Assembly: GCF_009711225.1 (NCBI RefSeq)
Contig: NZ_WMIE01000019.1
Span: forward strand, 1-64,000
Reading direction: 5' to 3'
DNA length: 64,000 nucleotides
DNA from: Paracoccus aestuariivivens
Lineage (GTDB): Bacteria > Pseudomonadota > Alphaproteobacteria > Rhodobacterales > Rhodobacteraceae
Shown here: positions 18,565 through 27,167 of the stretch, in pieces
How the letters are laid out: each line of letters starts with the position of its first letter
Position numbering within the stretch: the stretch's first letter is position 1
Program-made: the position numbers and the translations under genes
The notes under the pieces: model-generated
What the model was told of the DNA's origin: nothing
What the model saw: only the letters and a program-made list of their open reading frames with translations
Databases searched by the model: none

Positions 18565-18942
18565 ATGATGAAACGCATCCTCATCGCGATCAGCCTGACC
18601 GTCATCGCCACCCCGGCCTCGGCCTAGATCCCTTTGGTGAATGCCACCTGCCCGACCGGGATCGAGATCCATGCCGATGAGCACGGCCCGATCTACTTCA
18701 ACGGCAACGACGCCAAGATCACCTCCCAGAACGACAATTACGTCGAAGCGACACATGGCCATGTCACCGTTTCGCTGATGATCAATCCCGACAACACGGT
18801 CGAGGTCAGTTATACCGGCCCGAACCGCGCCAATGGCATCTGTCAGGTCGGTCACGCGAATACCGGTCACAAACACAAGCCCGCGACATGCCCGCCGGAT
18901 GTCTCGGAGGCCGATCGCTACAAATACCCGGCCTGTAACTGA
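18565..18942 (+). pseudogene. Secreted small Cys-containing protein interrupted by an amber stop at the signal-peptide junction
   Basis: Codons 1-20 from the ATG at 18565 give a clean Sec signal (MMKRILIAISLTVIATPASA). The next codon, at 18625-18627, is TAG. The same frame then continues for 105 codons to 18942 with protein-like composition: CPTGIEIHADEHG, an internal NDNYVEATHGHVTVSL region, and four Cys that could make disulfides. The stop sits exactly where the first mature residue should be; CAG (Gln) to TAG is a single C-to-T change. Translation could restart at the TTG at 18634 but without the signal. So this is a recent nonsense allele, a sequencing error, or a suppressed stop. Family unknown. 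Confidence 0.6.
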
Positions 18943-19011
18943 GCGACACCTGACGGGGTCCACGACCGATCGGCAACCGCGCCGTGTCAACCGCGCGAAT
19001 GCGGTAGGTTG

Positions 19012-20208
19012 TCAGATCGTCGCCCGAATACTGCCAGCTTCGGCCCCCTCGACCAACCGGCCAAGCCGTTGGCTGCTTGCCGTCAGCAACGAGCGGTAGC
19101 GACGGTTCTGGAAGCCCCATGCAGCCGAAGATAGTTCGTCGCTGTGATCGACCAGAAAGGGTAGCGTCGTGACAACACGCAAACCCGGCATTTCTTCGAG
19201 ATGGCGGTCGATCGTGATGCTGGCAGCACCGTGGCGCGCAATGCTCCAGTTCGCCAGATGCGCCAATGCGCGGCGGTTGTAGATGTTAAAGACCATTCCG
19301 GTGGTCCGGTTCAAATGCACAAAGGTTTCGCCACCGAAACGCTCGATCCGCTCGATCCGGTATTCCGGGCCGACATGGCTGGACAGGCCCGAGAATACGT
19401 CCCATTCGGTCTGCCCGAGATAGTCCATGACGACCCGCAATCGGGACGCGAAATCGGGCGCCGGCTGCACGTCGTCTTCGCAGATCATCGCAGTCTGGAC
19501 ATTGGTCGCAAGGCAGGCCTCGGCAATGCTGCGAAAACCAAGCGCCGCGCCGATCCAACCCTCATTCATCACCAGCCCGTCGACGACCCTGAAATCACCC
19601 AGCCCCGTGCTGCGAAATGCGTCGCGCCGCTCAGGCGTTTCCGGCAGGCTGAGGCAGAACCTCGCCTCGGCCCCCTCGGGTGCGGGCATCAGATAGCGCC
19701 AATAGGCCAGATCGGGCTCGATTGCGCCGGTGGCGACAAAGAAGCGGTATAGCGTCCGGCGGAACTCGTCGGGGCTACCGGCGGCGTTGAACAGCCGGTC
19801 GCCCGCGATCCGCATTTCCGAAATCGTGCGGAACCGCGCGTCCGAGGTTTCGATGATCGCGTGGCATTCCTCGGCCACGATCCGCAGCTGGCCGACATGA
19901 TACTGCGCCGCAGCCGAGAAGATCAGGACATCGTTGCGGTCAAAACGACGCGCTCCCGAAATGTCGGGATCAAAATGGAACCGCGTCAGGTCGTCACGGT
20001 TGCCCCAACCCACAACGTCCCGACCGGCATGGGCCAACATCTCGGCCAACACCGGAACCAAAGTCAAATCGTCTCCGATGATCACGACGTCCTCGGAAAC
20101 AGAGCGATAGCCCTGCGGCAAACGGCGTGCCTTGGGATAGCGAATGCGCGAATAAAAGCCGGCCATCCCTTCGTGTTCGTAGATCTGGGAAATCCTTGAG
20201 ATCGGCAT
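19012..20208 (-). CDS. GT25-like glycosyltransferase, probable surface-polysaccharide enzyme
   Basis: 398 aa. The C-terminal half (about 185-390) fits the glycosyltransferase family 25 / LPS-type layout: CLSLPETPERRDAF, then a FRVVDGLV segment, SIAEACL, and ICEDDVQPAP, whose EDD-type acidic motif is the metal/nucleotide-sugar site. The N-terminal part (about 30-150) looks Rossmann-like (VVIIGDDLTLVPVLAEML) and may be a second domain. It has no signal peptide. It lies 170 bp downstream of the KpsM gene on the same strand, so a role in the capsule or another exported glycan is likely. Substrates cannot be read. Confidence 0.6.
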   Translation of the reverse strand: MPISRISQIYEHEGMAGFYSRIRYPKARRLPQGYRSVSEDVVIIGDDLTLVPVLAEMLAHAGRDVVGWGNRDDLTRFHFDPDISGARRFDRNDVLIFSAAAQYHVGQLRIVAEECHAIIETSDARFRTISEMRIAGDRLFNAAGSPDEFRRTLYRFFVATGAIEPDLAYWRYLMPAPEGAEARFCLSLPETPERRDAFRSTGLGDFRVVDGLVMNEGWIGAALGFRSIAEACLATNVQTAMICEDDVQPAPDFASRLRVVMDYLGQTEWDVFSGLSSHVGPEYRIERIERFGGETFVHLNRTTGMVFNIYNRRALAHLANWSIARHGAASITIDRHLEEMPGLRVVTTLPFLVDHSDELSSAAWGFQNRRYRSLLTASSQRLGRLVEGAEAGSIRATI

Positions 20209-20378
20209 CGGAGTCTCGATTTGCAGAGTGGCGTTACGAGAACTTTATCAAACGAGGCTTAAATGACGATAGTTTGAGTCGTGTTATTTTCAACCTGCGA
20301 CAGTCAAGAGTTTCTCTTTCCGCAACAGGCTGGGGAACGAATTCCTAGCGACGATACTGCGGCCGTCCCGCGACCTGC

Positions 20379-21170
20379 CTAGCGCTGTGCCAGATCGCGG
20401 TGCCATTTGAACAACAGGGCCAATCCGGACGCGAAAAGAATGGCTGCCACCAGCGCGACATAGACCGGCTCGACATAGTCGGCACGGTAGGTCGAATAGA
20501 ACGCGCTGCGGTTCATGCCGACGATGTGGATGATCGGATTGAACCACAGAACATCGCGAAACCCCTGAGGCACGCTGTCAAAGGGCATGAAAATACAGGA
20601 AACCAGAAACAGCGGTCTGGTGGCGATAGCCCAGATATTCGACCATAGAGGGAAGCGTCGCATCAGAAAGCAATTCATGCAGCCGACGCCCAGCCCCAGG
20701 CCCGCGGCCATCAGAAACGCCAACACGACCCGAGGCAGATCAAGGATCAGATCGACGCGATCATAGGCGATGATGCCGCTCAGGACGATGACGAAAACCA
20801 GCGCATGGACGACGCAGCACAGGACGAAACGGGCCATGATCGCATCGACGAACGTCACGCCCGGATAAAAGAGCAGCTGCTTCGAGAATGACAGCGACTG
20901 CGCGATCTTGCGGCTGACATCCAGAAACATAAGGAACGGCAGCAAACCGGTGGCATAGAACAAGGCAAAGCTGGAACCCATCGGCGGAACCCGCACCGCC
21001 ATCGAGAAGATCACGGTCAGCAGGGCAATCCCGCCCACCGGCTCCAGCACGGTCCAGACGAAGCCACCGGGCGAACGCCCGTAGGACGTCGCCATTTCGC
21101 GGAAGATCAGCGCGCCCAACGCACGAAATGCCGGAAACCGGCTTAACGGGTGGCGGCGGGCCTCAGTCAT
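20379..21170 (-). CDS. kpsM: Capsular polysaccharide ABC export permease
   Basis: 263 aa, six-helix ABC-2 type permease of the KpsM/Wzm class: the start region reads ALIFREMATSYGRSPGGFVWTVLEP, typical of KpsM, and the last third has FNPIIHIVGMNRSAFY. I used the ATG at 21170, which overlaps the ATPase gene by 8 nt and follows GAGGAAG; an upstream in-frame ATG exists at 21215 but lies inside the ATPase gene. With KpsT it moves a lipid-linked capsule polymer across the inner membrane. The KpsC/S and KpsD genes expected in a complete system are not in this window. Confidence 0.9.
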   Translation of the reverse strand: MTEARRHPLSRFPAFRALGALIFREMATSYGRSPGGFVWTVLEPVGGIALLTVIFSMAVRVPPMGSSFALFYATGLLPFLMFLDVSRKIAQSLSFSKQLLFYPGVTFVDAIMARFVLCCVVHALVFVIVLSGIIAYDRVDLILDLPRVVLAFLMAAGLGLGVGCMNCFLMRRFPLWSNIWAIATRPLFLVSCIFMPFDSVPQGFRDVLWFNPIIHIVGMNRSAFYSTYRADYVEPVYVALVAAILFASGLALLFKWHRDLAQR

Positions 21171-21843
21171 CGTCTTCCTCGTCCCATGTCGTACCCATGT
21201 TATTCTGATGGACACGGATCGCCTCGTTGACGTCGGGGTAATGGGTCAGCTGGCCCTGATGCAGCACCGCCGCTGATGAACAGATGGCGCGGATCATGCT
21301 CATCGAATGCGAGACCATGATTGCCCCGCTGTTCAGCAACCGGTTGCGGAAATAGGCTTTGCTTTTCTCGCGGAAATAGCCGTCCCCGACCGATGTCACC
21401 TCATCGACCAGATAGGTGTCGAAATGGATACCCATCGACACACCGAAGGCCAGCCGCGACCGCATTCCCGACGAATAGTTGCGAAACGGCAGGTGAAAGT
21501 GATGCCCGAGATCGGCGAACCCCTCGACGAACCGCAGCAGGGCTTCGGCATCGGCATCGTAAATGCGCGCGATGAAGCGGGTGTTTTGCGCTCCGGTCAG
21601 GTCGGGGTGAAAGCTGCCGGAGAACCCGACCGGCCAGGACACGGTTCCGCGCGTCACCACCCTGCCCCGATCCGGCCGGACTACACCCGCGATCATCCGC
21701 AACAGCGTAGACTTGCCCGCACCGTTATGGCCAAGCAGCCCGACCGCACCGCCTTGCGGAAAGGTCACGTTGATGTTTCGGGCAACGATGGTCGTGCGGC
21801 CATTCACTGTGAAGCTTTTCGACAGGTTCTCGAGCCTGATCAT
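21163..21843 (-). CDS. kpsT: Capsular polysaccharide ABC export ATPase
   Basis: 226 aa, KpsT size. Walker A GHNGAGKST (about 37-45), a signature region YSSGMRSRLAFG typical of polysaccharide exporters, and Walker B YLVDEVTSVGD followed by the switch His in VSHSMSM. The ATG at 21843 overlaps the KpsE stop (ATGA), so translation is coupled; the open frame continues 16 codons upstream into the KpsE gene and is not used. It energises export through KpsM. The C-terminus is acidic (DEEDDD). Confidence 0.93.
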   Translation of the reverse strand: MIRLENLSKSFTVNGRTTIVARNINVTFPQGGAVGLLGHNGAGKSTLLRMIAGVVRPDRGRVVTRGTVSWPVGFSGSFHPDLTGAQNTRFIARIYDADAEALLRFVEGFADLGHHFHLPFRNYSSGMRSRLAFGVSMGIHFDTYLVDEVTSVGDGYFREKSKAYFRNRLLNSGAIMVSHSMSMIRAICSSAAVLHQGQLTHYPDVNEAIRVHQNNMGTTWDEEDDD

Positions 21844-23009
21844 TTGAAGCGGTCGCGGTTCGAGCAGACGATCAGCACGGCACTCAGCCACGCGATGAAG
21901 ATGAAGGTGACGGTCAGCAGGGTGATCATCAACCGGCGCGGTCTGGTCGCGGTCTGCGCCTCGGTCGGAGGAACGAATGTCGCCAGATAGCGGGTATCCT
22001 GTTCGGCCTTGGAACGCGCGGCCTCGACACCGGCCAGCGCAAGACTGTAGCTTTTCTCGGCCAGTTCGAGGTCCAGTTGCAGCTTGGTATAGCCGTCCAG
22101 AACCGCGCTGAAGCTCACATCGGCCTTGCCCCCGCCGACATAGCTTTGCTGCTCGTCCTCGATCCGGCTGCGCAAGACATCGACGCGGGTCTGGGCCTGC
22201 ACCAACCTGACATCCGCGCTGCCCTGTGCACGCAGGGTCTCAAGCTGGATCATCGCCTCGGTCAGTTCCTGAGACAGTCCGGCAATGACGGTCGAGTTGA
22301 TGTTCACTGCAGCTTGCGGGTCCATCATCCTGTTCAGGTCGCGGAAGCGCGCGATGGCGATGCGGGCCTCGGCCAGACGGGCTTCGGTCTTGGCCAGATC
22401 ACGTTCGGCATAGCGGACCGAGTTGTCACGCGCCTTGTCCGAGACGTTGTTGACCAGCCGTCCCGCCGCGTCGTGAATTTCCTGCGTGATGCGCCGCGCA
22501 TCCGCCGGAGAAAACGCCTGCGCCTCGATGCCGATCATGCCGGTCGCGGAATCGACGCTGATCGTAACCATCCGCCGCCAGAAGGCGACCAGATCCTCTT
22601 GCGTGGCGTCGCGCCCTAGCGAGAAAACCGGATCACTTTCGGTGCGGGCGAACATCCCGCGCAAGCCGATCTGGCGGTCGGTTTCTGCAACGAATGTCGG
22701 GCTGCGCAGATATTCATACAGCATCTTGGCGTCCGTGGTCGCATTCCCGACCGAGGACAGCCCGATTCCCGCCAACAGCCCCATATTCGGCGTTTCGTCA
22801 TCTCGCACGACGAACGACACTTCCGAAACATATTGGTCTCGCGCGATCAGGAACATATAGCTTGCGACGACAACGGCGGGCAGCAGTACCGCAACCACAA
22901 AACTGACCGCCAACATGGTATGCCGCACGGTCCAGCCCGCCCGCGCCACCGGAGGCGGGATGCGCGGATTTCCGGTCTTGAACTGGCGCGGAAGCTCTTG
23001 AACCTTCAT
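21840..23009 (-). CDS. kpsE: Capsule export inner-membrane protein, KpsE/Wzz-like
   Basis: 389 aa. It has a short cytoplasmic N-terminus, a membrane helix at about 30-54, a long periplasmic region with helical/coiled-coil character (about 190-340, with SQELTEAMIQLETLRAQ), and a second membrane helix at about 362-384. This is the polysaccharide co-polymerase / KpsE layout, which links the KpsMT exporter to the outer-membrane KpsD channel. The ATG overlaps the end of the upstream fusion gene by 4 nt. Confidence 0.88.
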   Translation of the reverse strand: MKVQELPRQFKTGNPRIPPPVARAGWTVRHTMLAVSFVVAVLLPAVVVASYMFLIARDQYVSEVSFVVRDDETPNMGLLAGIGLSSVGNATTDAKMLYEYLRSPTFVAETDRQIGLRGMFARTESDPVFSLGRDATQEDLVAFWRRMVTISVDSATGMIGIEAQAFSPADARRITQEIHDAAGRLVNNVSDKARDNSVRYAERDLAKTEARLAEARIAIARFRDLNRMMDPQAAVNINSTVIAGLSQELTEAMIQLETLRAQGSADVRLVQAQTRVDVLRSRIEDEQQSYVGGGKADVSFSAVLDGYTKLQLDLELAEKSYSLALAGVEAARSKAEQDTRYLATFVPPTEAQTATRPRRLMITLLTVTFIFIAWLSAVLIVCSNRDRFK

Positions 23010-24868
23010 TTCGGCTCACCCGCCGCTTTTTCGCGCCATTTGCTTTGCGCCAGGTCGAAAGCCGCAAAGGCATCGTCCAGCGCAGCCTGAACCGCATCCA
23101 TCGCGGTAGCAGAAACGCGTTCGTCCGTGATCAGCGTGTCGAAATCGCGGTGACGCAGGTCGTGGGCGACCGGAACCGGTTGACGCTCGGGCAACCCGAC
23201 CCCTGCTGCATAGTCAAGATACTTGATCCCGTCGCCATGAACGGCGCTTTCGAACCCGTCAAAGGTGATCAGCCCGACCGGAATGCCATAGGCCTGACAG
23301 GTGATGAAGACATGCATCGCGCTGGTCAGCACCGCATCATAGCTGTGCAGGTTCTCGATCAGCGCCGAGATATCCGCTCGACCCGAGCGGAGGACCGAAT
23401 GTTCGTCCACCCGCTCGGGCAAACGCAATGCGACACCCCGATGTGAAAAATGTCTGACCAGCGCGATCCGCCCGTTCGTGCGCGCTGGCCGGACAAAGGG
23501 CAGCAGCCGTGGCAACAAAATCGCGGGATCGCCGAACCGATCGACCTTGGGCCCGCCTGCCGCCAGCAGCGCGCTGGCCGAATATGGCCCGCGCAACGAG
23601 ACATAGTCTGCGTCACGCGACAGTTCGACATCACCGCGACTGATACCGGTCCCGACGACGATGGACGACGCCTGCGCGAAACGCCCGATCGAGCCGATGC
23701 CCAGCAAATGCGGCCCAGCACCTGTCTCGTCATGCGATTGATAGCGCACCGCCCGACCCGAGGCCGCAGCCAGAACCAGCGGCGACAACCAGTCGCCGAA
23801 ATTCCCCGGATAGGGTTTGTCCCACCACAGCAACCGCAACGGAGCGCCCCGACCGGAATCGGTCGCAGTCGCGTGCTCAAGGAATGCCTCGGCGGCACGG
23901 ATCACCACCTGATCCCCCGCCGCCAGCAACTTGCGGCTGGTTACCTGAGCCACTCGAGCCCGCACTGCCGCCTCTCGGCCCGCGCGGGCATCATGAATCA
24001 CGCGGTAGACACTGTTGGGGGAAAGCTGTCGCCCCTTGGCCGCGACAGGCTGCAAGAACTCGGTCATGCCCACCCGATCCGACAGGCGCCGCAGCGGGAC
24101 GGCCAATCCCTGCGGCAGCGCGCCCTGCACCCGTCTTGCTGCGCTCAAAGCGGCCGATTTCATCCGGGGAGTGGGTTGTGGCCCCGCCGTCTTGGCTTGA
24201 CCCGCACGATTGTGCTGCGCAGCCAAGCCCTTGAACGTCGCGACATTGCCGCTGGACCCGAAATAGAAGAACGGTCGTGCATCGGTTTCGGGCCTGTCCG
24301 CACGCCCGACCAGCATCGAGGACGGAATCATCTGGAAACTCAGCCGGTCCGCGTTCTTGCGCCACGCCTCTTCGAAGAAATAATCGTCGGTTGCCCGAAG
24401 GGTCATGGTCGCGCATGCCGCATCGGCGTCAGCGATGAAAGCACGCGCGGCCTTGGTGGTGTTGATGCCCCAGAAGCACGGCTCCCAGAACCGCGCGCTG
24501 TTCGAATAACCTATGCGCAGGGGATGGCCGAAGCCGCGCTGGAAACCGATGATATCCGCGGAAAATCCCGATACGAGATCCGGCAGATAGTCGATGTCGC
24601 AATCGACGTCGATCCAGAACACCCTCGCCTGCGGATGGCTCTGGCACACGGAATGCAGGAAAGGAACTTTCTTGCGGCAGATCTCCAGCCATTCCTCGCC
24701 CGGAGCCTTATCGACCCGCGCGATCTGGTACTTGATCCCCAGCCCATCCAGCGAATTGCGCAGCCGCTGCGCCGATTGCGCGTAATAGTCGTCCGGCGTG
24801 TGGAACGAACAGAAAATCACCTCGGGACCGCTTGGAACAGCCCGCAGCAATTCTCCATGCAAACGCAT
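23006..24868 (-). CDS. Two-domain glycosyltransferase-polysaccharide pyruvyltransferase
   Basis: 620 aa from the ATG at 24868; the frame stays open to a TTG at 25072 (688 aa), so the start is uncertain. The N-terminal domain (about 15-230) looks like a nucleotide-sugar transferase: VIFCSFHTPDDYY, then VFWIDVDCDI with a DxD metal motif, and CFWGINTTKAA. The C-terminal domain (about 345-580) has pyruvyl-transferase-family marks: LLWWDKPYPGNFGDWLSP, HLLGIGSIG, VVGTGISRGD, and HVFITCQAYGIPV. It would add a sugar and ketal-link pyruvate to a capsule repeat unit. The gene leads the capsule export operon and overlaps kpsE by 4 nt. The fusion and domain functions are inferred from motifs only. Confidence 0.7.
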   Translation of the reverse strand: MRLHGELLRAVPSGPEVIFCSFHTPDDYYAQSAQRLRNSLDGLGIKYQIARVDKAPGEEWLEICRKKVPFLHSVCQSHPQARVFWIDVDCDIDYLPDLVSGFSADIIGFQRGFGHPLRIGYSNSARFWEPCFWGINTTKAARAFIADADAACATMTLRATDDYFFEEAWRKNADRLSFQMIPSSMLVGRADRPETDARPFFYFGSSGNVATFKGLAAQHNRAGQAKTAGPQPTPRMKSAALSAARRVQGALPQGLAVPLRRLSDRVGMTEFLQPVAAKGRQLSPNSVYRVIHDARAGREAAVRARVAQVTSRKLLAAGDQVVIRAAEAFLEHATATDSGRGAPLRLLWWDKPYPGNFGDWLSPLVLAAASGRAVRYQSHDETGAGPHLLGIGSIGRFAQASSIVVGTGISRGDVELSRDADYVSLRGPYSASALLAAGGPKVDRFGDPAILLPRLLPFVRPARTNGRIALVRHFSHRGVALRLPERVDEHSVLRSGRADISALIENLHSYDAVLTSAMHVFITCQAYGIPVGLITFDGFESAVHGDGIKYLDYAAGVGLPERQPVPVAHDLRHRDFDTLITDERVSATAMDAVQAALDDAFAAFDLAQSKWREKAAGEPK

Positions 24869-25049
24869 CTCATCTAGTTTCAGCAATGCCTCGTTCTCCG
24901 TCTGGTCGCCGGTCTTGAATGGCCGGTCTTGCAACTTCAGTATCAAACCCTCACCCGCCGCCCCGCCATTCCCAATCCCGAGGCCGCGGCAGAGGTCGCC
25001 TTCCCTTTGCGCCTGCGCGAAAGGAATAATTTTCCCTGCCGCGGCCGTT

Positions 25050-25313
25050 TTACCAGCGTCGGGTTCTGGCAAGCGCCGGTCGCGCGGGATCGGGACCGAC
25101 CGGATCGACCTGTGTCTGCCACAAGGCGCGGTCGCGTCCTTTCATCAGCTCTGCCTCGGCTTGTCGGGGGGTGTCGGTGACGACACTTAGCGGATTTCCG
25201 TTCACCGAAGGCACTTCGCCGGTCCGAAGATCGATCAGACGAACGGAAAAAAGTCCGTTATTACGGGCGCTTGGCGCAGGATTTGTTGCGTCGGACCGAT
25301 GCGGAACAGTCAT
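25050..25313 (-). CDS. Small conserved-looking protein of unknown function
   Basis: 87 aa from the ATG at 25313, with a good AAAGGAA Shine-Dalgarno 9 nt upstream. It is soluble, with a beta-rich centre (FSVRLIDLRTGEV, PLSVVTDTP) and a helix RQAEAELMKGRD; the last 25 residues are Pro/Arg-rich. The family is not recognised. It is divergent from the Lrp-type gene at 25439 and could be its target. Its 3' end touches the open frame of the pyruvyltransferase gene. Confidence 0.5.
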   Translation of the reverse strand: MTVPHRSDATNPAPSARNNGLFSVRLIDLRTGEVPSVNGNPLSVVTDTPRQAEAELMKGRDRALWQTQVDPVGPDPARPALARTRRW

Positions 25314-25364
25314 GGCTGCGATTCCTTTGACAATCACAAGTCTTGCGCGGAGGATAATACACGA

Positions 25365-25377
25365 TCTATAAGATAGA
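25365..25377. promoter_or_regulatory. Dyad TCTAT-AAG-ATAGA between Lrp-type gene and divergent small gene
   Basis: Perfect 5-bp arms around a 3-nt centre in an AT-rich patch midway in the 125-bp divergent region. Lrp/AsnC proteins often bind such imperfect AT-rich dyads near their own promoter, so this is a candidate operator. No footprint-type evidence is available from sequence. Confidence 0.35.
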
Positions 25378-25438
25378 CAATATCGTTTTAATTCGAGCCG
25401 CCGCACTGGCGTTCCCTTGAATTGCAGGAGGACAGGAT

Positions 25439-25912
25439 ATGACTGCTCTTGACCTGATCGACCGCAAGATCGTGGCCGAGTTGATGCGTGACGCCACGCT
25501 GCCTATTTCGCAGATTGCCGAGAAGGTCGGCTTGTCCCAGACACCCTGCTGGAAGCGGATCCAAAAGCTTGAGGCCAGCGGCGTTCTAACCGGTCGCGTG
25601 GCATTGGCCGACCCGCTTCAACTCGGGCTGGGCGTTCTGGTCTTTGTCGAGATCGAGGCCCCGAACCATTCGGCCGAGTGGCGCGAGGATTTTACGCGCG
25701 CCGTCGATACCCTGCCCGAGGTCATGGAGGTCTACCGGATGGCCGGACGAATGGATTACATGCTGCGCGTCGCCGTTACGAGCATGTCGGCCTTCGACCA
25801 GTTCTATAAACGCCTGACGGATGCCGTGCCGATCAAGAACGTCACCTCGCATTTCTCGATGGAGCGTATCCGTTTCTCCAGCGCCTATCCGGTGGATACG
25901 CGCAATCGTTAG
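25439..25912 (+). CDS. Lrp/AsnC-family transcriptional regulator
   Basis: 157 aa. The N-terminal helix-turn-helix (about 5-50) reads LDRKI-type entry, then LPISQIAEKVGLSQTPCWKRIQKLEASGVL. The C-terminal RAM effector-binding domain (about 65-150) follows, with PEVMEVYRMAGRMDYML. It binds DNA as an oligomer and usually senses an amino acid. AGGAGGACAGG gives a strong ribosome site. The divergent small gene at 25313 and its own promoter are the obvious targets. Confidence 0.93.
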   Translation: MTALDLIDRKIVAELMRDATLPISQIAEKVGLSQTPCWKRIQKLEASGVLTGRVALADPLQLGLGVLVFVEIEAPNHSAEWREDFTRAVDTLPEVMEVYRMAGRMDYMLRVAVTSMSAFDQFYKRLTDAVPIKNVTSHFSMERIRFSSAYPVDTRNR

Positions 25913-26084
25913 AACGGGACTCTGGCTGACAGGGCGGGCCGGTGACGGGCCAGCCACGACCGATCCTTGACTGGCTACGGCGGTATTCGCGCTCAACGCG
26001 AATTTTGCGTTGATGCCTCGCGCGGCTGACTGCTAATCCTTCATCAAAGGACGAAAAGTCCGCGTGCAGTCACACGAGCAGGCA

Positions 26085-26591
26085 ATGAAATTCACGTCGA
26101 TGAAAGTCCGGATGGCCATACCGTTGGCCTCAATGGTTGTGGTCCTTGCGGGCTGCTCGTTCGGCAACCGGCATTCCCCTTTGGAATGCATGGAGCGCGC
26201 CATGTATTTCGAATCGAACCAGTCCAGCCGTGACGGCATGATCGCTGTCGGCAGCGTCGTCATGAACCGCGTGGTATCCGACAAATACCCCAACTCGGTT
26301 TGCGGCGTTGTCGGGCAGAAAAATCAGTTCGCGCGAGGAATCATGACCCGCCGCATGGATGGCAAAAGCCTGCCGAAGGTGCGCGAGGCCGCGAAATCAG
26401 TACTGCGCGGCGAGCGCCATCCCCTGATCGGCAACGCGATGTTTTTCCATAGCGCAAGCTACAGGGCGTCCTATGACAATATGCACTATGTCCTCGTGAC
26501 CGGAGGCAACGCATTCTACGAAAGGCGGCATCGGGATCTGGTGACCCAACCGTACCCGCCGCAATCGATCGAAGGCATCACCCGCAGATAA
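26085..26591 (+). CDS. SleB/CwlJ-family cell-wall hydrolase, putative lipoprotein
   Basis: 168 aa from the ATG at 26085 (a GTG at 26064 would add 7 residues). An N-terminal hydrophobic segment ends in LAGC, a lipobox-like motif near residues 19-22. The domain matches Hydrolase_2 (PF07486): ECMERAMYFESN with the catalytic-type Glu, VGSVVMNRV, GVVGQKNQFARG, then NAMFFHSASYR, NMHYV and GGNAFYERR. Relatives cleave peptidoglycan as lytic enzymes. It stands alone, convergent with the thioesterase gene 16 bp away. Confidence 0.88.
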   Translation: MKFTSMKVRMAIPLASMVVVLAGCSFGNRHSPLECMERAMYFESNQSSRDGMIAVGSVVMNRVVSDKYPNSVCGVVGQKNQFARGIMTRRMDGKSLPKVREAAKSVLRGERHPLIGNAMFFHSASYRASYDNMHYVLVTGGNAFYERRHRDLVTQPYPPQSIEGITRR

Positions 26592-26607
26592 GGGTGATGA
26601 AGGGGGT

Positions 26608-26997
26608 CTAAACCTCGGGCGGGAAGACCGGCCGCGCCGCACCTTTTTCATCCAGCGCCACAAAGGTAAAGGTCGCTTCGGTGACCTTCTGCGTGATCTC
26701 GCTTTCACGCTGGCGTCGCCAGGCTTCGACATGGATGCGCATCGAGGTCCGGCCGATATGTCCGACCTCGGCATACAGCGACACCTCGTCCCCGACCTTG
26801 ACGGGGCGATGGAACTTCATACCCTCGACAGCGATGGTCGCCGTACGGCCGCGCGCCGTCAGCGCCGCGACCGACCCCGCCGCAAGGTCCATCTGGCTCA
26901 TCAGCCAGCCACCAAAAATATCGCCCGCAGGATTGGTATCGGCAGGCATCGCGATGGTGCGGATCGTAGGAAGGCCATTTGGCTGAGAATCTGGCAT
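26608..26997 (-). CDS. YciA-like acyl-CoA thioesterase
   Basis: 129 aa single hot-dog-fold protein. TIAMPADTNPAGDIFGGWLM near the N-terminus holds the catalytic Asp of YciA enzymes, followed by VEGMKFHRPVKVGDEVSLYA and TEATFTFVALD. It hydrolyses acyl-CoA thioesters in the cytoplasm. The ATG at 26997 follows AAGGGA; the frame runs 58 codons further upstream but with non-coding character. No functional tie to its neighbours is apparent. Confidence 0.9.
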   Translation of the reverse strand: MPDSQPNGLPTIRTIAMPADTNPAGDIFGGWLMSQMDLAAGSVAALTARGRTATIAVEGMKFHRPVKVGDEVSLYAEVGHIGRTSMRIHVEAWRRQRESEITQKVTEATFTFVALDEKGAARPVFPPEV

Positions 26998-27167
26998 ATG
27001 ACCGCGGGTTCCCTTGCTCGGATGAAACGATATCCGCCAAGCTTTGCCGTGTTTTTCGGGCGTGTTCCAGCAAGGTTGTGCAGGATTTTTGCTCGGCAGC
27101 GGTCCTGCCTTGGAAAACAGCAGAACATTGCAACAAGCCGTGCGCCGAACCAAACAAAGACTGCCCG

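Noticed and set aside
23450..24877. Plus-strand open frame of 475 codons opposite the pyruvyltransferase fusion
   Set aside because: Antisense shadow; the minus-strand gene has recognisable domains and operon overlaps.
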